From CAXBBB01 sp963841855 (GTDB lineage Bacteria > Bacteroidota > Rhodothermia > Rhodothermales > BA12): 64,000 nt of DNA. The notes under the pieces were generated by a model. That model saw only the letters and a list, made by a program, of their open reading frames with translations. It was not told the origin of the DNA and ran no database searches. Shown here piece by piece: positions 41,707-51,223 of this stretch (position 1 is its first letter; every line of letters starts with the position of its first letter). The DNA lies in assembly GCA_963841855.1 (NCBI GenBank), contig CAWJEJ010000002.1, positions 65,564 through 129,563 on the forward strand, in the 5' to 3' direction. A program made the position numbers and the translations under genes.

Positions 41707-44565
41707 TCAGCGCCCGTCCGTCCCCATCTGCTCTTCGATTTCGAGACCGTACGCGCGGCCTTTGTCGACGGCGGGGACGCCGCGCGTCATCCAGACAGGA
41801 GCCGGAGCGTCCATCAGGTAATGGTCGAAAAACTGCTGCATCCGTGTCGCGTAGTCGAGCTGGTGCGCGGCGCCCATCGCCCAGTGCGGATCGCCGTTGT
41901 AGTTGATCAGCCACGCCGGTTTCCCCAACCTGCGCATGGCGACGAACATCTCGATGCCCTGCTCCCACGGGACCGCGCCATCCTCGTCGTTGTGCATCAT
42001 CAGCAGGGGCGTCGTGATTTTGTCGGCGTGGAAGACGGGCGAGTTGGCGATGTAGTGCATCGGCTTCTCCCACAGCGTCCCGCCGATTCGGCTCTGGGTG
42101 CGCTCGTACTGAAACATCCTGCTCATGCCGCTGCCCCACCGAATGCCGCCGTACGCGCTCGTCATATTCGAGACGGGCGCTCCGGCTCCGGCCGCCGCGA
42201 ACAGGTCGGTCTGCGTCACCATGTAGGCGATCTGGTAGCCGCCCCAGCTGTGCCCCTGCACGCCGATCCGGTCGGCGTCGACCCAGTCGTTTTCCATCAG
42301 CTTGGTCACGCCCGGCATGACGGCGTTCATGGCGCTGCGTCCGGGAAAGCCGACTTCGTACGGGATGTCGGGCACGAACACGGTATAGCCCCTACTGACG
42401 TAGAACGAGATCGAAATCACGCTGCGCCCCGGCTCGGGCTGATGCCAACGGTGCAGGTTGTCCGACAGCTTCTCGTAGAAATACACCATCATCGGATACT
42501 TACGGCCCGCGTCGAAGCCGTCGGGCTTGTAGAGCGTGCCTTCGAGCCGGTTGCCGTCGACGCTCGTCCAGGCGAATTGCTCGGCCGTGCCCCACGCGTA
42601 GTCGGACGCTTGCGGATTGGCGTCGCTGAGCCGAGTTAGGTTCGAGAACGACGCGTCGGCGACGTGTAGATCGGGAAACGTGCGGAAGTCGGATTGGGTG
42701 ACGAGGTAGCGGTCCGAGCGCTCGGCTTTGCGCGGAAACGAGAAGTCGACCGGCGCCATCGTCAGCCGCTGCGGCGACGCGCCCACGCGCAGGCGGTAAA
42801 ATCCGGCCGACTTGTCGTCTTCGTCGAACGCCGATAGTAGCGCGTCGGGGGCGACGTAGGGATCGTCCCAGTCCTCGTCGATCACGCGCAGGCGGACATT
42901 GTCCATCCGCGTCGCACCGCTGGTCAGGCGGACGGGCGCCGACGCTCCGGTCGGATCGGCGCTCCAGATGTCGAACTCGTCGTAGATCAGCATCGCCGCG
43001 TCGTTCGCCGTCCACCCGGCCATGCCGTACGCCTGCGGTTCGTAGGCCCAGTCGTGCTCCCTGTCGGCGAAACTGGCGCCGGACGTGGCCGCCATGGCGC
43101 GCGCGCCGGGCTCGGTCGAGAGCGTCATCCACGCCTGCGTGTCGGCGTCCCACCACGCCAGCCAGTTGCCGCCGGGCGACAGGTCGGGACGCGCCTGCAC
43201 CTTGACGAGCACGCGCCGCCGCTCGCCCGTCGCCACGTCGATCAGATGCACGTCCGAGAAGCCGGGAAACTCCCACGAAGACTCCATCCGGTATGGCACG
43301 TTGGTGACGCCGACGGCCAGATCCCCGTCGCCCCGAGCGGCCACTTCGACGCTGGGCACGTCTTCGTCGGCGAGCTGCGTGACCTGCCCGGTCGCGAGCA
43401 GCACGACGGCCTGATAGCTGCGGTCGCGCTCGGCGCTGGCGCGGAGCAGCTGCATCGGCTGCAGGTCGGCATCGGTCCAGCTCCACACGTCGACGGCCAC
43501 TTTTTCGTCATCGGTCAGCTTGCGGTCGTCGTCGGGCTGCGGGGCGGGAGCTGTGCCGAAGAACAGCCGCGCGCCACTCTTGGAAAACGACACGTCGCCG
43601 TTGGGGCTGGGCTGCCATCCGTCGGGCAGCGCTTCGTGCCCTAGGGCGACGCGCATCGTGGCGGCGGGTGCCATCGGGCCGGACGCGTCCAGTTCCGAAG
43701 CGTAAAGCGCAAACGCCGGATACTCCTGCTCGAACGTCGCTGCGTCCGAGACGAACGCGACGTGCCGCCCGGCCTCGTCGATGGCGAGCTGCTTGTAGTG
43801 CCCCTCCGCCTGCATCAGCGCGACCGGCTTGGCCTCGCCTATGCGCAGCGCGAACACGCCGTCCGACAGGGCATCCTTGCTCGAAGTCGCGAACGCCAGC
43901 CAGTCGCCGTTGCCCGAGAAGCGGTAGTCGGTGACGTGGTCGAAGCGCATCTCGGCGCCCGTGGCCAGCATCCGCACGACCAGCGTCGATCCATCGGGCT
44001 TGTCCTTGCGCCGCTTGGTGAGCTTCTCTTCGGCCTTGGTCGGCTCGGCGGCGGACTCTTCGGTCTCCTCGACCTCCTCTTCGGCGAGCTTCTCAGCCTT
44101 GGTCGTGTCGCCAGGCGTGGGGATCAGGTAGGCCATCCAGCCCGATCCGTCGTCTGGCATGCGCATCGACTTGAGCTTGGGCGCCTTGAAGACGCTTCCG
44201 CTGGAGAGGTCGACGATGCCGAGCGAGTCTTGGGGCAGCTTGTCGCCCTTCTTTCCGTCGAGTTTGGCCTGGCGCGTGCTGTCGCGCGGCGGAGCGATGA
44301 CGAAGGCGAGGTAACGCGCGTCGTCCGTGAAGGCGGCGTCCGATCCGCGCGCGAACGTCCAGCCCATCCGTGTATCAGCAGAACGAACGTGGAGCGCGGC
44401 GTCGCGCTCGTAGGGCTGCTGCGTCCATGCGGTCCACGCGCCGTCCGGGCTGATCGACTCGTCGTCGATGCGGCTCCACGCCGAATAGTCGTCGTGAGTG
44501 AGCGCGCGCTGCGCCTGGACCGGCAGGGCGATGAGAAAAGCGAGAGCGAGTAGACAGTAGCGCAT
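41707..44565 (-). CDS. S9-family prolyl oligopeptidase-type peptidase, exported
   Basis: This 952-residue serine peptidase starts at 44565 with signal MRYCLLALAFLIALPVQAQR. Residues about 20-690 form a long propeller-like domain with an acidic linker (EKLAEEEVEETEESAAEPTK, near 150). Residues about 700-925 are the alpha/beta-hydrolase domain: nucleophile Ser773 in QGHSWGGYQIAY, the acid residue in MMHNDEDGAVPW (about 860), and His894 in YNGDPHWAMG. It should cleave short peptides in the periplasm. The frame is open further upstream, but the signal peptide fixes the start. A divergent phosphodiesterase gene begins 151 bases away. Confidence 0.92.
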   Translation of the reverse strand: MRYCLLALAFLIALPVQAQRALTHDDYSAWSRIDDESISPDGAWTAWTQQPYERDAALHVRSADTRMGWTFARGSDAAFTDDARYLAFVIAPPRDSTRQAKLDGKKGDKLPQDSLGIVDLSSGSVFKAPKLKSMRMPDDGSGWMAYLIPTPGDTTKAEKLAEEEVEETEESAAEPTKAEEKLTKRRKDKPDGSTLVVRMLATGAEMRFDHVTDYRFSGNGDWLAFATSSKDALSDGVFALRIGEAKPVALMQAEGHYKQLAIDEAGRHVAFVSDAATFEQEYPAFALYASELDASGPMAPAATMRVALGHEALPDGWQPSPNGDVSFSKSGARLFFGTAPAPQPDDDRKLTDDEKVAVDVWSWTDADLQPMQLLRASAERDRSYQAVVLLATGQVTQLADEDVPSVEVAARGDGDLAVGVTNVPYRMESSWEFPGFSDVHLIDVATGERRRVLVKVQARPDLSPGGNWLAWWDADTQAWMTLSTEPGARAMAATSGASFADREHDWAYEPQAYGMAGWTANDAAMLIYDEFDIWSADPTGASAPVRLTSGATRMDNVRLRVIDEDWDDPYVAPDALLSAFDEDDKSAGFYRLRVGASPQRLTMAPVDFSFPRKAERSDRYLVTQSDFRTFPDLHVADASFSNLTRLSDANPQASDYAWGTAEQFAWTSVDGNRLEGTLYKPDGFDAGRKYPMMVYFYEKLSDNLHRWHQPEPGRSVISISFYVSRGYTVFVPDIPYEVGFPGRSAMNAVMPGVTKLMENDWVDADRIGVQGHSWGGYQIAYMVTQTDLFAAAGAGAPVSNMTSAYGGIRWGSGMSRMFQYERTQSRIGGTLWEKPMHYIANSPVFHADKITTPLLMMHNDEDGAVPWEQGIEMFVAMRRLGKPAWLINYNGDPHWAMGAAHQLDYATRMQQFFDHYLMDAPAPVWMTRGVPAVDKGRAYGLEIEEQMGTDGR

Positions 44566-44716
44566 GGCGGGGCGGATAGATGTTCGGCCAAAATAGCAGC
44601 GTCGACCGGCCCATGCTACCGCCGTGCCCACAGTGCGGCGCGCAATGCGACGCAGGATTGTGGGCACGTGGCGGCTCCACGTCCGTTGCATGAGTCCGCC
44701 AACCCAGTCTCTGCTC

Positions 44717-45751
44717 ATGCTACGCCCACTCCTTCCGCTCGCCCTATTCGCTTTTCTGCTGACCGGATGCGGCTCATCCAGCGGCGTGAGAGACGGCGCG
44801 CCGCCGACCGGTCCGGGCTCTGGCCCCATAGAGCACGTCGTCCACATCAGCGTCGATGGATTGCGGCCCGACGCCGTCACGAGCTTTCTGGACGGCCTGC
44901 CTGCGTTCGATCGTCTGCGCCGCCAGGGTGCGTTCACTGATAACGCCCGGACGACACCCACGCGCGGCAACACGCTGCCCAACCACGCTTCGCAGATGAC
45001 GGGCCGCGTCGTCGGCGGAGACGACGGGCACGGCTGGGACACCAACCGCTACCCCGATCGGACCCGCTCGATGCACGATCACAAGGGCGAATACGTCGGC
45101 AGCATCTTCGACGCGCTCCACGCATCTGGGCGGCGGACAGCGCTGTTTGCGAGCAAGTCCAAGTTTGCCGTCTTCGAGACCAGCTACGGCGACGTGCTCA
45201 GCGCCTACGTCTACGACGGCCGAACGGACCGGCTCACCGACCACCTGGTCGACTCCCTTCGTTCGGGCGCGTTCGACTACGCGTTTCTCCACCTGCGCGA
45301 CCCCGACACGGCTGGGCATCGATTCGGCTGGCGCCTCTGGAGTTGGCATCCGTATATGCGCGCCGTCCGCAAGGCCGACCGGCAGATCGGCCGCATCCTC
45401 GCCGCCATCGACGCCGACGATGAGCTGCGCGGAACGACAGCCGTCATTGTCACGGCTGACCATGGAGGGCACGGCCACGACCACGGCGCCGACGATCCGC
45501 GCGACTACACCGTTCCGTTCTACGTCTGGGGTCCGGGCATCGCGCCGGGCGATCTCTACGCACTGGCCCAAGACCTCCGCGCCGATCCAGGAAGCGACCA
45601 GATAGCAGCGGACGCGCAAGACCAGCCGATCCGGAACGGTGACGCCGCCAATCTCGCCCTATCGCTACTGGGCCTGCCGCCCATCGCAGGATCGACGCTG
45701 GGAGCCGACGCCCCGCTCCAAGTCCGAGCGCCCGTCCTGCCGACGTTCTAA
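44717..45751 (+). CDS. Alkaline phosphatase superfamily phosphodiesterase, lipoprotein
   Basis: This 344-residue protein starts at 44717 (MLRPLLPLALFAFLLTGC, lipobox Cys18); two earlier in-frame ATGs would put basic sequence before the signal. It matches type I phosphodiesterase/nucleotide pyrophosphatases: metal Asp47 in HISVDGLRPDAV, nucleophile Thr86 in RGNTLPNHASQMTGR, LHLRDPDTAGHRFGW, and VIVTADHGGHGHDHG near residue 250. All metal ligands seem present. The substrate is unknown. The stop touches that of the convergent gene on the other strand. Confidence 0.9.
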   Translation: MLRPLLPLALFAFLLTGCGSSSGVRDGAPPTGPGSGPIEHVVHISVDGLRPDAVTSFLDGLPAFDRLRRQGAFTDNARTTPTRGNTLPNHASQMTGRVVGGDDGHGWDTNRYPDRTRSMHDHKGEYVGSIFDALHASGRRTALFASKSKFAVFETSYGDVLSAYVYDGRTDRLTDHLVDSLRSGAFDYAFLHLRDPDTAGHRFGWRLWSWHPYMRAVRKADRQIGRILAAIDADDELRGTTAVIVTADHGGHGHDHGADDPRDYTVPFYVWGPGIAPGDLYALAQDLRADPGSDQIAADAQDQPIRNGDAANLALSLLGLPPIAGSTLGADAPLQVRAPVLPTF

Positions 45752-46081
45752 CTACTCGAGGCGGCGCAGCAGGTGACGAGGATTTTCGCACGGTATAATC
45801 GCACCGTCCGAGCCAAGCACACCCCTCACCTCGACGCGCTCACCGACGCGCAGTTGGTCTAGCTGGATTTGCTCGCGCGCTGAGCACAGGTTGATTCGAG
45901 CCGGAACGCGAATCACGACGGTCTCACCGCCCGAGTCGATCATCAGAACGGCGTCTCCATCGTACGCCATCGCAGAGCGGTCGACGGAGGTGAGGACGCC
46001 CGTGAACGAGCTATCGGAAGAGGTGGGCGCCTCACCCGGAGCGCAGCCAACTAGCAGAGCGAAAAGCAGAAAGGGACGCAT
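45752..46081 (-). CDS. Small lipoprotein with OB-like beta domain
   Basis: This 109-residue exported protein starts at the second ATG (46081, MRPFLLFALLVGC, lipobox Cys13). Residues 27-100 are a small beta-rich domain (FTGVLTSVDRSAMAYDGDAV, then GGETVVIRVPARINLCS, then LRVGERVEVRGVLGSDG) that resembles OB-type folds; two Cys residues in it may pair. I do not recognise the family. It is 11 bases downstream of the next gene on the same strand and is probably co-transcribed with it. Confidence 0.6.
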   Translation of the reverse strand: MRPFLLFALLVGCAPGEAPTSSDSSFTGVLTSVDRSAMAYDGDAVLMIDSGGETVVIRVPARINLCSAREQIQLDQLRVGERVEVRGVLGSDGAIIPCENPRHLLRRLE

Positions 46082-46092
46082 GTTGAGCCAGT

Positions 46093-46641
46093 TCACCGCG
46101 CGGCTCGATCAGCGAAAACGGTTGCGGCAACGGCCGAGATGGGAAGCGCCAGGAGGGTGACGCCCGCGGATACTCCGTCGCCGATCCCCGTCGCGTACAG
46201 GGCTGTGAACGTCGCAGCCGGAAGCGCGAGGGCATAGATCGCAGCCAAGAACGGCTCGTCCGCACCGACGAGGCTAGCCGCCAAGGGAGCGCCCAGGGCA
46301 CCGCCCACGAATCCGAAGAAGCCGCCGACCAGAACGGCCGCCCCGTCGCGTCCGAGAAGCGTGTTCTCTTCGCCAGCCGCGTACCCGAACGCGCCGCCGA
46401 CCGCACCACCGATCGCCGCGCCGCCCATCCAGCCTAGAAGTGCCGCCCCGGCGATGCGGCCCGTCGCAGGCGCCTGGGACGAGTCGGCCCATACCACGCG
46501 GACGACCGGAGGCTGCCCCCACCCGGCCCCTTGAGCCGACGCGAAGGCGCGCACCAGGTGAATGCGCTGGGCCACGTCGCCGGGCGATTGGGCAAGCGCG
46601 GGCGCTGCGCAGCACAGGGCGATCAGGAAGACGAGTTTCAT
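46093..46641 (-). CDS. Exported protein with glycine-zipper membrane segments
   Basis: This 182-residue protein has signal MKLVFLIALCCAAPALAQS. Residues 63-90 (GRIAGAALLGWMGGAAIGGA then VGGAFGYAAG) and 100-125 (AAVLVGGFFGFVGGALGAPL) are Gly-rich hydrophobic segments like glycine zippers. Two more hydrophobic stretches follow (IYALALPAATFTALYA, AGVTLLALPISAVAATVF). It is probably in the outer or inner membrane. The function is unknown. It starts the two-gene unit with the small lipoprotein gene. Confidence 0.6.
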   Translation of the reverse strand: MKLVFLIALCCAAPALAQSPGDVAQRIHLVRAFASAQGAGWGQPPVVRVVWADSSQAPATGRIAGAALLGWMGGAAIGGAVGGAFGYAAGEENTLLGRDGAAVLVGGFFGFVGGALGAPLAASLVGADEPFLAAIYALALPAATFTALYATGIGDGVSAGVTLLALPISAVAATVFADRAAR

Positions 46642-46729
46642 GCGACTGGAATGCGGATGCTGGCGCGCAGTATACGTAGCGCAGTGCACTGAGCCATGAA
46701 ACGGAGAGCGGCGCCCACTTCCCACGATC

Positions 46730-47590
46730 TCACGTCCACTGCGCGGCGCGATCCTCTAGGTAGTCGTGCGCGGTGCGGGGGGCGTGGCCGAGTAGCCGTT
46801 CGAGATCGGGCGTGACGGGCTCGGCCGTGCCTCGGCGCAGGTCGGCGTGGAGATAGGTCTGGATCAGCGTCTGCACCAGGCCCAGGCGGTGGCGCGCGAG
46901 CAGATGGAAGGCGTATCCCGGAATCGACGCGGCGTCGTAGCGGATCGGGCGGCCGAGCACGTCGGTCAGCAGGCACGCGATCTCGCCAAAGCCGATCGCC
47001 TGCGAGCCGGTCAGATGGTAGGCGCGCCCGGCGTGCGCGTCGGGGTCGAGCAGGCAGGCCGCAGCCGCCTCGCCGATGTCGCGCGCGTCGATCCAGGCCA
47101 CCTGGGCGTCGCCTGCGGGAACGTAGAGGCGATCGTCGCGGCGGATGTCGCGGCGGTAGGCGTCTTCGATGTTTTGCAGAAAGAAGCCGGGGCGCAGCAG
47201 CGTCCACTTCGTGCCCAGCGTCGTCAGGTGACGCTCGATCTTGGCGTGAGGCAGCCACGTCTTCTCGCCCGCCTCGGCGACCGATGAAAACACGACGTGC
47301 CCTACGCCCGCCCGCTCGGCCGCGTCCAAAAGCGCCATCACCGCGTCGTCGACGGCTCGGGACGACGGAGGGCGGATGACGAACAAGCCGCTCACGCCTT
47401 CGAGAGCCGAGGCGAACCCGGCAGGATCGAACAGGTCGAGTCGAGCGGCGTCGGCTCGTGGAAGCCGCGCGCGCAGTTCGGCCCTTCGGCGTCCCAGCAC
47501 TCTCACGTGGGCGCCGCGCCGAATCAAGGTATGAGCGGCGGCGCTGCCGACGTTTCCGGTAGCGCCCATGACGGCGATCGTAGAGGCCAT
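46730..47590 (-). CDS. NmrA-like NAD(P)-binding oxidoreductase
   Basis: This cytoplasmic Rossmann-fold protein of 286 residues belongs to the atypical short-chain dehydrogenase group. The dinucleotide loop is at residues 4-20 (TIAVMGATGNVGSAAAHTLI). Then come VRVLGRRRAEL, which reads as an NADP-preferring arginine pair, the strand GLFVIRPPSS, HVVFSSVAEAG, and the active region LRPGFFLQNI (115-160). The Tyr-x-x-x-Lys catalytic pair of classical members is not evident, as in NmrA-like regulators. A redox-sensing or quinone-reducing role is possible. It stands alone. Confidence 0.85.
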   Translation of the reverse strand: MASTIAVMGATGNVGSAAAHTLIRRGAHVRVLGRRRAELRARLPRADAARLDLFDPAGFASALEGVSGLFVIRPPSSRAVDDAVMALLDAAERAGVGHVVFSSVAEAGEKTWLPHAKIERHLTTLGTKWTLLRPGFFLQNIEDAYRRDIRRDDRLYVPAGDAQVAWIDARDIGEAAAACLLDPDAHAGRAYHLTGSQAIGFGEIACLLTDVLGRPIRYDAASIPGYAFHLLARHRLGLVQTLIQTYLHADLRRGTAEPVTPDLERLLGHAPRTAHDYLEDRAAQWT

Positions 47591-47790
47591 AGCAGTAGAT
47601 TTCGGCTAGAGGGTCGCACCTACTTCAGATGCCGAAGAGCGGCTCCAAAGCGAGTGCCGAACGCGAAAATTTACCGCCGTCTATCGCTCGCGATCTGCTC
47701 TTGATAGTACAGGCGCAGCCGATCCGCCTGCGCGGCGACCAGAGGTCTATCTTGGCAACTGCTTCACATCCTCCCTCTCCCACCGTGCCG

Positions 47791-49065
47791 ATGCTGCGAC
47801 GCCTACCGACCCTTCTCCTTCTAGCCACCCTCGCAGCCGCGTCTGCGTCGGCGCAGCAGCAGCCGCACGCCTTTACGGGCGCGACGCTCTACCCGATCAG
47901 CGGTCCGCCGGTCGAGAACGGACTGCTCGTCGTCCAAAACGGCACCATCCGCTATGCCGGGCCGATGAACCGAGGTCAGATTCCGCGCGGATCGGTCGAG
48001 CACGACGCGTCCGGCCAGATCATCATGCCCGGCCTGGTCGACACGCACTCGCACCTCGCCGAGGTCGAGGGCGGTGACAGTTCGCACCCGCTGCACCCCG
48101 ACGTGCGCACGCTCGACGCGATCAACGTGCGCTCCAGTTCGGTCGACAGGGCGCGCGCCGGAGGCATCACGACGGTCAACACAATGGGCGGCTCGGGCCA
48201 CCTGATGAGCGGCCAGACGAGCTATCTCAAACTGCGCGACGGACGCACGGTCAACGATCTGCTGTTCTGCGCTAACATCCTGACCGACGTGTGCGGCGGG
48301 ATGAAGATGGCCAACGGCACCAACTCGATCCGCAGCGCGCCCTTCCCCGGCAGCAGGGCCAAGAGCGCGTCCCTAGTGCGCGCGCTGTTCGTCGAAGCCC
48401 AGACGTTTTGCGCCAAAGACGCGGACGAGCGCGGGCGTGACCTGCGCTTGGAGCCCATCTGCCAGATCCTCGACGGGCGGCGGACGGTGCATTTCCACAC
48501 GCATCGCCACGACGACATCCTGACGACGCTGCGCCTCAAGGAAGAGTTTGGCTTCAACCTGGTGCTGCACCACGTCAGCGAAGGCTGGAAGGTGGCCGAC
48601 GAGATCGCGGCGGCAGGCGTCCCGGCGTCGATCATCGTGATCGACTCGCCCGGCGGCAAACTCGAAGCGATGGACCTGCTGCTCTTTACCGGCAAGGTGA
48701 TGGACGAGGCGGGCGTCGAAGTGTCGATCCACACCGACGATCTGATAACCGAGAGCCGCATCTTCCTGCGCTCGGCTGCCCTTGCCGTTCGGGCCGGAAT
48801 GAACCGCACGTCGGCTTTGGAAGCGATGACGATCGTCGGAGCGCGCCAACTGGGACTCGCTGACCGCGTCGGCAGCCTGGAAGCCGGTAAAGACGCCGAC
48901 TTCATCGTGCTCTCGGGCGATCCGCTCTCGACGTACACGCACATCCTCCAGACGTGGGTCGAAGGCATCCTACTCTTCGACCGCTCGAACCCGGACGATC
49001 TGCTCAAGGCGACGGGCGGCTACGGCGCCTACGACGAGAGCGCGGCGCACCTGCACGACCACTAA
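47791..49065 (+). CDS. Exported metal-dependent amidohydrolase
   Basis: This 424-residue protein has signal MLRRLPTLLLLATLAAASAS then AQ, which fixes the start at 47791. It has the amidohydrolase composite beta-sandwich and barrel: metal ligands His86 and His88 in GLVDTHSHLA, a Lys in TSYLKLRDG that may be the carbamylated bridge, His236/His238/His240 in VHFHTHRHDDI, His260/His261 in LVLHHVSEG, and Asp in IHTDDLITESR (314-317). The C terminus KDADFIVLSGDPLS is typical. It is probably a periplasmic dipeptidase- or imidazolonepropionase-like hydrolase. A related gene without these ligands lies 209 bases downstream. Confidence 0.9.
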   Translation: MLRRLPTLLLLATLAAASASAQQQPHAFTGATLYPISGPPVENGLLVVQNGTIRYAGPMNRGQIPRGSVEHDASGQIIMPGLVDTHSHLAEVEGGDSSHPLHPDVRTLDAINVRSSSVDRARAGGITTVNTMGGSGHLMSGQTSYLKLRDGRTVNDLLFCANILTDVCGGMKMANGTNSIRSAPFPGSRAKSASLVRALFVEAQTFCAKDADERGRDLRLEPICQILDGRRTVHFHTHRHDDILTTLRLKEEFGFNLVLHHVSEGWKVADEIAAAGVPASIIVIDSPGGKLEAMDLLLFTGKVMDEAGVEVSIHTDDLITESRIFLRSAALAVRAGMNRTSALEAMTIVGARQLGLADRVGSLEAGKDADFIVLSGDPLSTYTHILQTWVEGILLFDRSNPDDLLKATGGYGAYDESAAHLHDH

Positions 49066-49118
49066 TCTGTATGGGCGGCTCACCGAGCCGCCCCTGCATG
49101 CCTTCCACCGCACCTTTT

Positions 49119-49169
49119 GTCATTGCGAGGAGCGCAGCATCACCGATGCGCAGCGACGCGGCAATCTCC
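49119..49169 (+). repeat. Dispersed repeat family B copy
   Basis: CATTGCGAGGAGCGCAGCAT then CACCGATGCGCAGCGACGCG, ending GCAATCTCC. It lies between the two amidohydrolase genes. Its middle CACCGATGCG is also in the family D copy at 24014. Confidence 0.65.
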
Positions 49170-49274
49170 AGCCTTTGCGATTGTGCACCGTCGTCCGCCC
49201 CCCTTGCGCCTCTTCTCAAACGCTCTCTCTTCCTCTGAGCGGATCGCGGATCCGCCCCTACGTTATTTCCTGAT

Positions 49275-50468
49275 ATGATTCGTCTTCTGCTACTCGCTCT
49301 TTTTCTCATTCCCACTGCCGCGTCGGCGCAGATCGCCGTTCGTGGAGGGACCGTCCACACGATGGACGGCGCCGCCATTTCGGACGGCGTCGTGCTGATC
49401 CGCGACGGACGCATCGAAGCTGTCGGCCCGGCTAGCCGCGTGCGCATCCCCGACGGCTACCAGACGCTGACGGCGGCCGTCGTGACTCCGGGCCTGATCG
49501 ACGCGCACTCGGTCGTCGGACTGGCGGGCTACCTCAACCAGCCGGGCGACCAGGATCAACTCGAAACCAGCGATCCGATTCAGCCCGAACTGCGCGCCAT
49601 CGACGCCTACAACGCTCGCGAGCGGCTGATCGAGTGGGTGCGCGGGTTTGGCATCACGACGCTTCACACCGGGCACGGGCCGGGCGCATTGATCAGCGGC
49701 CAGACGATGGTCGTCCGCACGAGCGGCGACAACCTGGCAGACGTTCTGGTCGACTCGGTCACGACGGTCGCGATGACGCTGGGCGAGAGCGTCGGGCAGC
49801 GCTACGGCGGCAAGCCGGGCACGCGAAGCAAAGGCGTCGCGATGCTGCGGGCTCACCTGGTCAAGGCGCAAAACTACGTCGCCCGGCAGGACAGCGGAAA
49901 GGCCACGCGCGACCTGGGCATGGAGACGCTGGCCCGGCTGCTCCGAGGCGAGATCGCGGGCATGATCACGGCCGAGCGTGCCAACGACATCGTGACGGCG
50001 ATCCGGCTGGCCGACGAGTTCGGCTTCCGGCTCATCCTCGACGGCGCCAGCGAAGCACCGCTCGTTCTCGACGAGATCAAGGCGTCGGGCGCCCCGGTCA
50101 TCTTGCACGCGACGATGGTGCGGCCGACCGGAGAGCGCATCAACGCGTCGTTCACGACGGCGGGCAAACTGGCCGACGCGAGCATCCCGTTCGCGCTGCA
50201 AAGTGGCTACGAAGGCTACGTGCCCAAGACGCGCGTCGTGCTCTGGGAAGCCGGATTGGCCGCCGCCAACGGCCTGTCGTTCAACGACGCGCTGGCCTCG
50301 ATCACCTCAAGCGCCGCCCAAATCATCGGCCAGTCCGCACGCGTCGGCAGCTTGACCGTCGGCAAGGACGCCGACGTGGTACTCTTCGATGGCGATCCGT
50401 TCGAGTACACGTCGCACGTATGCCACGTGATCGCGCGCGGCCAGATCGTCAGCGACGAGTGCCGATAG
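49275..50468 (+). CDS. Amidohydrolase-like exported protein lacking metal ligands
   Basis: This 397-residue protein has signal MIRLLLLALFLIPTAASAQ. It aligns along its length with the preceding amidohydrolase (same VTPGLIDAHS, ISGQT, TAERANDI, DEFGFRLILDGASEAP, GKDADVVLFDGDPF landmarks). The ligands are changed: HSHLA becomes HSVVG (His88 counterpart is Val80), the HFHTHRHDD block becomes GMITAERANDI, LHHVSEG becomes LDGASEA, and IHTDD becomes LQSGY. Only His78 of the usual set remains. It is therefore probably catalytically dead, and could be a partner subunit or binding protein. Confidence 0.85.
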   Translation: MIRLLLLALFLIPTAASAQIAVRGGTVHTMDGAAISDGVVLIRDGRIEAVGPASRVRIPDGYQTLTAAVVTPGLIDAHSVVGLAGYLNQPGDQDQLETSDPIQPELRAIDAYNARERLIEWVRGFGITTLHTGHGPGALISGQTMVVRTSGDNLADVLVDSVTTVAMTLGESVGQRYGGKPGTRSKGVAMLRAHLVKAQNYVARQDSGKATRDLGMETLARLLRGEIAGMITAERANDIVTAIRLADEFGFRLILDGASEAPLVLDEIKASGAPVILHATMVRPTGERINASFTTAGKLADASIPFALQSGYEGYVPKTRVVLWEAGLAAANGLSFNDALASITSSAAQIIGQSARVGSLTVGKDADVVLFDGDPFEYTSHVCHVIARGQIVSDECR

Positions 50469-50529
50469 TCCGGCTGAACTTACCGCTCCGCTCGACCGTG
50501 CACCGTCTGCGCACCTGACCGTCCTCGCC

Positions 50530-51207
50530 ATGCCCCCGTTCAACACATTCGCCCCTGTCGCTCCTCCCCCCGTCGACCTGCGTCCGATCACGGTCGCCGA
50601 TTACCACGCGATGGGCAAGGCGGGCATTTTTCGCGAGGATGAGCGCGTAGAACTGCTTGATGGCTGCCTCCTGCCTATGTCTCCAGTCGGAAATGACCAC
50701 TTCATCGTCACCAATGTGCTGACGGCTTTTTTCGGTGACCACCGCAAGGATCGGTACGTCGTCAGCGTCCAGAATCCGATTCGGCTGGATGATCGATCCG
50801 AACCCGAGCCGGATGTCGCCCTTCTGCGACCCGATGTGCTCACGCGTGGCGAAGTGGCTCGTTCGCCCGACGTATTGCTCCTGATCGAAGTCGCCGACTC
50901 GACGCTCAAGACCGACCGTGAGGTGAAACGTCCCCGCTACGCCGCTGCTGGAATTCCCGAAGTGTGGATCGTGAGCACCGAAGGGCGATGGGTCGAAGTG
51001 GCGCGCGAGCCGCAGGGCGATGACTATCGCAGCATCGAGCGATTCACTTCATCGTCGACGCGCGCTCTGGCGCCGTCTGGGCTGCCCGCCATGCCGCCTC
51101 TCGACATCGGCTCTCTCTTCCACGGGTTGATCGCTCAGTTCGACGGCGCGGAGGATGATTATGGCTCCAGGATTGGGCAGCGGCGCAGCGTACACCCGTA
51201 TGTTTAG
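50530..51207 (+). CDS. Uma2-family endonuclease-like protein
   Basis: This cytoplasmic protein of 225 residues has the Uma2 (DUF820) form of the PD-(D/E)xK fold. Signatures are ITVADYHAMGKAGIFREDER, VELLDGCLLPMSPVGNDHF, then the catalytic-type SEPEPDVALLRPD, and LLLIEVADSTLKTDREVKRP followed by RYAAAGIPEVWIV. All acidic residues of the site are present. These genes are abundant in cyanobacteria and Rhodothermia; their role is poorly understood and they may be remnants of mobile elements. The last 30 residues are a divergent tail. Confidence 0.9.
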   Translation: MPPFNTFAPVAPPPVDLRPITVADYHAMGKAGIFREDERVELLDGCLLPMSPVGNDHFIVTNVLTAFFGDHRKDRYVVSVQNPIRLDDRSEPEPDVALLRPDVLTRGEVARSPDVLLLIEVADSTLKTDREVKRPRYAAAGIPEVWIVSTEGRWVEVAREPQGDDYRSIERFTSSSTRALAPSGLPAMPPLDIGSLFHGLIAQFDGAEDDYGSRIGQRRSVHPYV

Positions 51208-51223
51208 CGCTACCTACCGCCCC

